In this document: positions 57,507-64,000 of the stretch, in pieces
How positions within the stretch are numbered: position 1 is the stretch's first letter
Layout: each line of letters starts with the position of its first letter
Origin: Gonatopus flavifemur
Taxonomy: Eukaryota; Arthropoda; Insecta; Hymenoptera; Dryinidae
Assembly: GCA_018340375.1 (NCBI GenBank)
Contig: JAFFJZ010000006.1
Span: 24,248,001 to 24,312,000 of the forward strand
Direction: 5' to 3'
DNA length: 64,000 nt
Notes under the pieces: generated by a model
What the model was told of the DNA's origin: nothing
Database searches by the model: none
Seen by the model: only the letters and a program-made list of their open reading frames with translations
Translations under genes and position numbers: made by a program

Positions 57507-57822
57507 TGCAGAAAAATTTTTTGTCTATTTATACACGGTTTATGAATCCGCCAAATAATGGCGCATAGTTGGACCAAGGAATACCTCAATGATGCTTCTT
57601 GATTGTTGGATTATAGGTCTAATGAATATTCAATCGGCCCAGGAATAGAGCAAAATGATTCCACCTTATGTTCTGATACACGATTCGTTGCAGCAAGTCG
57701 CTTGATTTTAGAATAAATTTCAGTCGATGATGGACTACACTTCGGTCAGTTTTACAAGCTTTTCACATGTTTATGTATTACACATCATTACAGGCTTTTT
57801 TTTACATGTAGATACAAAACTA

Positions 57823-58004
57823 TGGAAAGAATTTTATTTGAAAAATTACCGTGAAATTTCAGTTATCGAGGAACGAGTAGGAATTTTTCCAAATATGCCG
57901 TATATTTTGTCAAAATTATAGAAAAACTCACTTCCTTCTACAGACCGCACAGTAATTTTTTGAAGAATTTTCACGGTAATTTTCACAACAAAATTCTTTC
58001 AGCG
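57823..58004. mobile_element. Foldback variant of the 61759-61908 family, TSD TA
   Basis: It opens with the inverted family sequence (GAAAGAATTTTATTTGAAAA) and closes with the forward one (AAATTCTTTCAGCG), flanked by TA. The inner parts match 61759-61908 at CACAGTAATTTTTT and CTCGTTCCTCGAT-like blocks. Confidence 0.6.
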
Positions 58005-61000
58005 TAGACGCGATAGTAGTAGATCCCTCGACGTCAATGATTTTCACCTGGAAAATTCAAGACCAGTTACAATCGCTACTTTTTAGAAATCCTCTCTTTT
58101 ATTTCGTATTTTCCTTTTGTATTTTTAACTTCATAAAACGCTCTAAAAGTGTACGATGGAACGTTGAATAACCCATATCCAAGGGGAGACGACTTGTATG
58201 GACGATTTGAAAAATGAACAACAATACTATCTGACAAAGGTAAAAAAGTTATGAGATTGAGAATCGACCGAAGTGAGGAGCAAAGATATCGAGAGGATTG
58301 TGAATTTGATGGAACTTTTGCTGTATGAACGTTGTCGGAATGCAATGTGTATGCACATACATATCTATCGATGTACACATTCGTTTCGCGTGAATATTCA
58401 TAACGCGTTTTTCTATGACACCAGGATGAGAAAGGGAGCCAGGAATAGTTGATGTTTTATAACTGATACATCCCTACTATCCTGAATACCATCGAGAAAC
58501 CGATACGACTGAAAGGTATAAAAGCCCATTATAGATGCCTCTGAAAGACCGAAACCGTTTAATCGAGATTCCCTTTCTTTTTTGTTTTTTACATGAACAA
58601 AGCTACTATTACCCTTGTTGCTTCAATTTAAATGCTTCCAAAAGCGATACGATATCACAAAAACCCTGAAGTATCTGTAAGTTATTCTGATATTCCCGCT
58701 ATTAAAATTAAATTATTCTTGTTATTTTTTGTCCCCGAGAGAAGAGGAAATCGCTACCATAGCTGCATAAAATTTCTTATTCAACATAGAATACGAAGGA
58801 AAATCCTTCTTCGGTATATAACCGCATACACACATTTTTCTCCGACCATAAAAGTTGCGTAACAGAAGTACTCTAGAACCGGGAGAATATCGGAAAGTGT
58901 ATCATTTCAATGATTTGATCGCAAGTTACACAGAGTTTCGAGACAGAAAAATACATGCATCGGTGGTATGAGAGAAGTTAGTTCTTGATCCTGCTTTCAA
59001 ACAGCAACATTCATACTCTCTCCCTCTCTTTTGCATTCGTTTTCTCATACTCCAAACGCATAACTCCGAGAATACGAGTGTCTGAATTCACAACACTTAC
59101 AACACTGATTTGGAGTTTGGATGCCGAACAACATCGTGTTCTCGCGCATATATTTCATAAGTCAATCGTGAATGAGAAGGGAAAGAAATATTTTCATATT
59201 GTTGAAGATTATTCATTCGAGTACGAGGATCTGTTGTTGAAGGTTTCTGATTATCATTCATCCCTAGAAATCAAGTCTCACTTGTGTATCGATTTTTGAT
59301 ACCCTTCAAAAGCCTCTCTACTCTTCACTTTTATCTACCCTAGGAGAAATTATGATTGGGAATTAGATGGGTCCCGGCTAGTTTTCCCAGATGTTGAGTT
59401 GGTTTCTAGCTAGTTGCTTTTGGATTTATCTCAATAGAATAATCCAGAATGACAAATTGAGACGTTTGGACTCCCTTTTATTCCTCTGACTCACAATAAT
59501 GTTATTGTACGATCAGCTGACACTTGAAAAATCTCCATAAATCATCTCAATGTTTGAGCACTGAAGTAAAATTGACTGAAATGTGTTATCCAGTTGGTCC
59601 CATCTGGTACATGGAAGGTAAATGGGATGCCCAAACAACTTCCCGGCAGATCTCTGAAAACTCCTCTGAATTCCAGTGAAAAAACCTTGGAAAAATCTAA
59701 GAAACTCTGAAAATTTAATTTGCGTATCTATAAATATCTCTGGAAATGTTGACCCCCGGAGTTTGTTCTTGAGAGACTCTAGAACAAATAATCAAAATTC
59801 ATACCCTCTGGATCTTGAGAAGACTATTAATCTCATCAGACAGTTCTGAGATTTTTCTTTGAAATACCGATGCAAACATCAATAATATAGATAAATTATA
59901 CAATTTGCCGACAAACCAGGTCGTCTAATTCGTGTATATTTACTTGCATGTCATCATTGACTTGGTAACTAACCTGTTTCTATTACTACCCCACACGTAC
60001 AGGGATTGAATATGTATATAAACACATACATATCGGGTACCGCTAGTTTATGTTTGACAAACAGACATGTGCGTGTCCTGACTAATGCTACCGGCGTACG
60101 GTATAACCTCAAAGGTGAAAACCTGAATTTCGGCGGGAATAGTAAGCAAGCGAGTGAGCGCATAGTTATAACGGCGAGCCCCCGTCAGCTGTGACTTGAG
60201 TTGCTGAAAGTCAAACTTGAAGTTTCCTTCCTGTTCGCTGAAATGTAGGGATGATAGTACCACATCGACATCACGATGCCGCGATGCCACGTTCCAACAA
60301 CCTCTGCTACTGCTGCTGCTGCTGCGTCTGCTTCTACTACTGATGCGTTCCTCCACCTCCTTTTCTGTTACAACTACTCTTCGAATTAGTCGTAACGATA
60401 TTTGAAACGTACACTTTGAAACTCTATCGGCAATAAATTTGAAAAGGATGACGGTTGTTCGGAAAGTTGACAGTAATAATATAATAGTTAGTCAAATGGA
60501 ATTCGATATTCTCGTGTGAGATGTATAAACGGGTTTCATATCACGAGAATCGGTTTCTCGTACGGATATGGATTTCTAAGAAAGGTTACTTTCAATTATA
60601 ACATTGTTCGAATTGTCTTGAATGTACACTTTGTTGAACGAGATTCACATGAAATTCTGAAGGAGATATAGCGCAAGTGACATCAATTTCAGTAAAATGT
60701 CATGCGACAGGCAATTACGGGGATAAAATTAACTCGAGGAAATGTCAATTGTACGGAGTAGTAATATAATCTTGGATTTCTCCATGTTCTGGTTGAAAGG
60801 AACGATTGATCATGAGCAAATCTTATTGATCGAGCTATAAGTACTGATTTTAATTCATTCAATCATGGACCTGGTTGATTGAATCATCCCTCTCTTTGAG
60901 GAACTCGATTGACATCTTCAGTTCGTAACTCACAAGATTTAGAATTCTCGATGGCATTTTGAATGAGCACAACACTCATTGAGTTCGATTGAATGAATGA

Positions 61001-61590
61001 TCATATCCCCGATTCGGTACATTATCTATTAAATCCCATAGAGTCCACTCAGTCATTTCTGTAATGCGGTTCATTGAAACTCTTAAGAACCTCATTTTTT
61101 CGTGATATTCGATTCGGCATAACACTAATTGTATCTCATTCGATTATCATATGTGATTAACTTATTTATTCCGATCGATCAGCTCTTTACATCCCCTCAT
61201 TGGTTCTTATGTATTTACGGTAATTGATTCGTTGGAGTGCTCATTGAGAGTAATTATATTTCATCGGGATATCGACTGCAGAATGTTTTGAATCAGTCTA
61301 ATTAAATCATCGTCATTACCACTTCGAACTCCTGATAGTTTCATTTCTGTTGGATTCCATTGCCGCCGGCGTTCTATCATTTCAGATCGAATACCGATCC
61401 GTCCTTTCCATCCTTCGATTCGTCGTTTTCTATATTAATTCTCAATCACAAATATCCTGGATTTTCTACATTCAATTCGTCAATTGATTTTAATTTTAAC
61501 ATCATCGGCGAGACAATCATGATATTCCATGAAAATATGGGATTGGGTCATTTTCAATACCGAATTTTACCAAATTTTTTTGTGCTGATC
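58005..61590. other. Unassigned DNA
   Basis: No bounded repeat or recognisable exon was found. A CTG/CTA microsatellite lies at about 60,304-60,345. The open frame at 58985-59299 is unrecognised and lacks splice support. Confidence 0.3.
60304..60345. repeat. (CTG/CTA)n microsatellite
   Basis: A short run of CTG units with interruptions, grading into CTACTACTG. Confidence 0.85.
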
Positions 61591-61980
61591 TAGCTCAAAA
61601 TTCGCGATCACAGCTAAATGGATGGAAAAAACAGCAAATTTTCTGCTGGCTTAGCAAAATTTTCTAGAATCAAGTCACAGAATAGCCAACAAATTTTGTT
61701 GAAGGAGTCGAAATTTTTTGATGTCACAGTGTAAAAAAATCGTTGTTGTAACTAACTACACTGAAAGAATTAGTGAGTTTTCAAACAATTGAAAGTGATA
61801 TTTTCTATAAATTTTACAAAATGCACAGTAATATTTTCAAAAAAATTTCTACTTGTCCCTCGATCATTGAAATTTTACGGTAATTTTTCAAATAAAATTC
61901 TTTCTGTGTAGTTTGGTCTCACAGCAAAACATTTGCTCTTCCAGAAAAATCAAGTTAAAACCTCATTTTGCTGGGAAAAA
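61591..61980. repeat. Remnant of the TTGCTG/CAGCAA family, split by a hairpin
   Basis: Words such as CAGCAAATTTTCTGCTGGCTTAGCAAAATTTTC lie before 61759, and CACAGCAAAACATTTGCTC lies after 61908. They resemble the interior of 47698-48068, so the hairpin between them is the later insertion. The outer ends are not resolved. Confidence 0.5.
61759..61908. mobile_element. Type-1 MITE, 150 bp, TSD TA
   Basis: The ends CACTGAAAGAATTAGTGAG and the inverted AAATTCTTTCTGTG are flanked by TA. It is the best-bounded copy of a family also present at 37,737-37,880 and 57,823-58,004. Confidence 0.75.
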
Positions 61981-62949
61981 CGTGAAAAAAATGCAAATAT
62001 TCTATTCGGAAAGTGAGTTTAAGAGACAAACAAATGTCTAGATATCTCTAGAAAGATGATTCCCAAACAACAATATCCATAACAAAACGTTATCACATAT
62101 CAAAGAGAAACAGAATTTCACGCTCTTTAATTTTCATGGAAAAAGACGAAGGTATAATTCGGGGAAGTCACTGGAGCGGCATGCGTATGAAATTTCCAGG
62201 AAGATATAACAATCTTTCTCCCAACGGAACTTTTAGAGATGTTCAAGGCCGACATGTTCTCTCTTTACACCAGGGACCAAGATCTACAGAGTCCTTTAGC
62301 AACTCAAGGATAGTGTCGACGTATATTCGTTTCAAATGAATTTCGCTCCTTACCTTTAATGTTATAGATATTTCAAAACGATTCCATCAGTGGAATGCTG
62401 TGGAGATGGCGAGTCATTTCAGGCATGAATGAGTTTAAAAGGTAAAATCAATCTGGTAATTATAAATAGCACTCATCATTATATTAATTTTTTGTAATAA
62501 AATTTAGAGAAAAGTAATTTCTGTTAATGAAAAGGTGACGAATCATCTTTACGGGACTGAATTCATCGTTCTACTATGTTCGTTGTTGATAGTTTTTACA
62601 TAAACTCTCATGCATTTAAAATTTTATTGTGGAAAAATGCGTATGAAAATGCATTTTGAAAATATCTGTACTGATATGTAAATTCCATTCAATACGTCTG
62701 TACGAAAAATAAATGGAAATACGGTTACAATTTAATTTACGTACGTATAGAATTTTTGTACAGTTTTTATATGGAATTTACTTTGAAAATGAATTGCATT
62801 GAAATTTCTGAAATTGTTCACATTTAATTAACAATGAATTAAATGCACGTTTAGTTGGATTTATCATTTCAATGAATCGATGTTTTCAATGAGAAGCAGT
62901 ACCTCAACATTGTAAAATTACCAAGATGGGAACAGGTTTCAATCACATT
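61981..62949. other. Unassigned DNA
   Basis: No gene or bounded repeat was seen. An open frame at 62136-62339 is unrecognised. Confidence 0.3.
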
Positions 62950-63170
62950 TACAGTTTCTTTCAGAGCGGTCTGGAAGGAATTTATAAAAGATTTGGTTCG
63001 ATTTGTTTTTGGGAAGGTTCTGTTTGAAATTCAAAGTTTGGTAAGGTTCAGGATAAAATCGGGTAGAAAGTTTGTCAGTTTTTGCCTGGATTACCTGGGA
63101 AAGGGAAACCATTTAAAGCCTGGCAAGAATTTCTTGTTCGGTTATGTCTGGCATTTTCAGTAGGGGCGTA
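62950..63170 (-). repeat. Dispersed repeat, copy 2
   Basis: In reverse orientation it shares AATGCCAGACATAACCG, TTTAAATGGTTTCCC and AGGCAAAAACTGACAAAC with 18,057-18,320. The end near 63,165 reads CCCCTACTGAAAATGCC, close to the CCCTAG end type. Confidence 0.55.
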
Positions 63171-63184
63171 TTCCGGTTCATGTG

Positions 63185-63451
63185 TACAGAAAAAAAGGAA
63201 TAGCTGCAGCAACTACTTAAATAGTCGATTTCCGATCACCTACTTAAGCAGTTGCTGCAGCTACTTAGTAGTCAGGACAAATAACACGTTAGCTGCTTCA
63301 ACTACCTCAAAATATCTCAGGTATTCACGTAAGTTAGCGCAACTATCGAGTTACTTGTCCTGACTACTAAGTAGCTGCAGTAACTGCTTAAATAAATGAT
63401 CGAAAATCGACTATTATAAGCAGTTGCTGCAACTATTTCTTTTCTTCCGTG
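63185..63451. mobile_element. Type-1 hairpin MITE (TTGCAGCAACTAC family), uninterrupted copy, TSD TG
   Basis: The left end is decayed (TACAGAAAAAAAGGAATAG); the right end is TTTCTTTTCTTCCGTG. TG flanks both. It matches 33043-34219 along its length but lacks the 900-bp pogo-like insertion, so it shows the empty site. Confidence 0.8.
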
Positions 63452-64000
63452 TGGAGGGCCAGCCAAACGTAAATATCTTAATAATTACGAACTATTCATA
63501 TGATTCAGTTCAATTACCGTAAAATTAGAGTCCCCTAGCTAAAAAGTAAGTAGTTACCGCAGCTATTCCTTCTTTTCCTTGGCACCTATCGTGAAATATA
63601 TTCTCTCAAAGAACAATTACTCGTCATGAAACCTATTTTTGAAATTATATTGAATTTTCCCTAGTGTTTGAAATCCAAGAAGTTTGAGTGACTTTCCATT
63701 CCACCGAAGCAAGTATCACAAAATATCCAATAAAATACTATTCTCATTTCTTATATCAAAGACCCAACAACTTCTGCAATTTAAAAACTCGAAGTTTCTT
63801 TGAAGTCGATGTTTCTGATCGTTCGATCGTCTGTGAATTTCGTTCTTTGATATACAGAAGGAGTACGAAACGGAAGTATCTGATCTAAAAATATTAACAA
63901 ACAAATGTTCTGGAACTGCACGTTGATCCCCATCGATCTTCTACAGCTTACGTCCCGAAAGAATGAAGAATTCAATATTTATCTGATTTTATTGAACCTC
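63452..64000. other. Unassigned DNA at the window end
   Basis: A short GTAGTTACCGCAGCTATTCC scrap near 63,560 resembles the adjacent hairpin. Nothing else was recognised. Confidence 0.3.

Noticed and set aside
1..64000. CRISPR array, bacterial operon or viral integration
   Set aside because: The repeats are inverted, transposon-bounded and irregularly spaced. Genes have spliceosomal introns, and no viral structural or replication gene was recognised.

Overview
This is an AT-rich stretch of an insect nuclear genome with sparse genes, long introns and many transposon remnants. The best host-gene evidence is a six-exon classical odorant-binding protein (OBP) gene on the minus strand and one Ig-domain exon of a DIP/lachesin-like cell-surface protein on the plus strand. 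The OBP style, mauritiana-type and irritans-like mariners and dense short hairpin repeats suggest Hymenoptera (a parasitoid-wasp-like genome), but that assignment is an inference.

Layout. 0-4 kb: hairpin repeats, including one element nested in an older foldback. 4-11 kb: mostly single-copy DNA, ending at the Ig exon (11158-11267). 11.3-18.3 kb: a decayed mariner carrying a hairpin insertion, then a run of foldback elements. 18.3-21.7 kb: nothing certain, with a GC-richer patch near 21 kb. 21.7-26.8 kb: more foldbacks and a TTAA-flanked element. 26.8-32.5 kb: mostly unannotated, with two hairpin elements. 32.8-37.1 kb: a hAT-type element with an exact 8-bp duplication, filled with transposons nested at least four deep. 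38-42 kb: no certain gene; one candidate signal-peptide exon and microsatellites. 44.4-50 kb: the OBP gene with TATA box, six exons and poly(A) signal. 52.3-54.4 kb: an inverted pair of tRNA-like repeats around two hairpins. 54.7-55.9 kb: a 1286-bp mariner that is complete except for one premature stop. 56-64 kb: further hairpins and otherwise unassigned DNA.

The most unusual content is a set of more than 20 non-autonomous hairpin elements. They share only a terminal motif of about 12 bases (CACGG or CACTG followed by an A-rich run). Their interiors are mostly unrelated long inverted repeats. Nearly all are bounded by an exact 2-bp duplication that is always TA, TG or CA, that is, a pyrimidine-purine step. 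In one case an uninterrupted copy of the target repeat elsewhere in the window confirms the 2-bp duplication. Several other end types (CCCAnACAGCAC, CCCTAGnAG, CCCTGTTGAAA, CCCTGGTTAAA, CACTCACAG) also show 2-bp duplications and hairpin interiors, so one class of transposase may mobilise all of them. No candidate autonomous partner is visible here.

The two host genes are on opposite strands. If the Ig gene continues downstream, as large-intron genes of that family do, the OBP gene would lie inside its intron. Everything was read by eye; no alignment or folding program was run.
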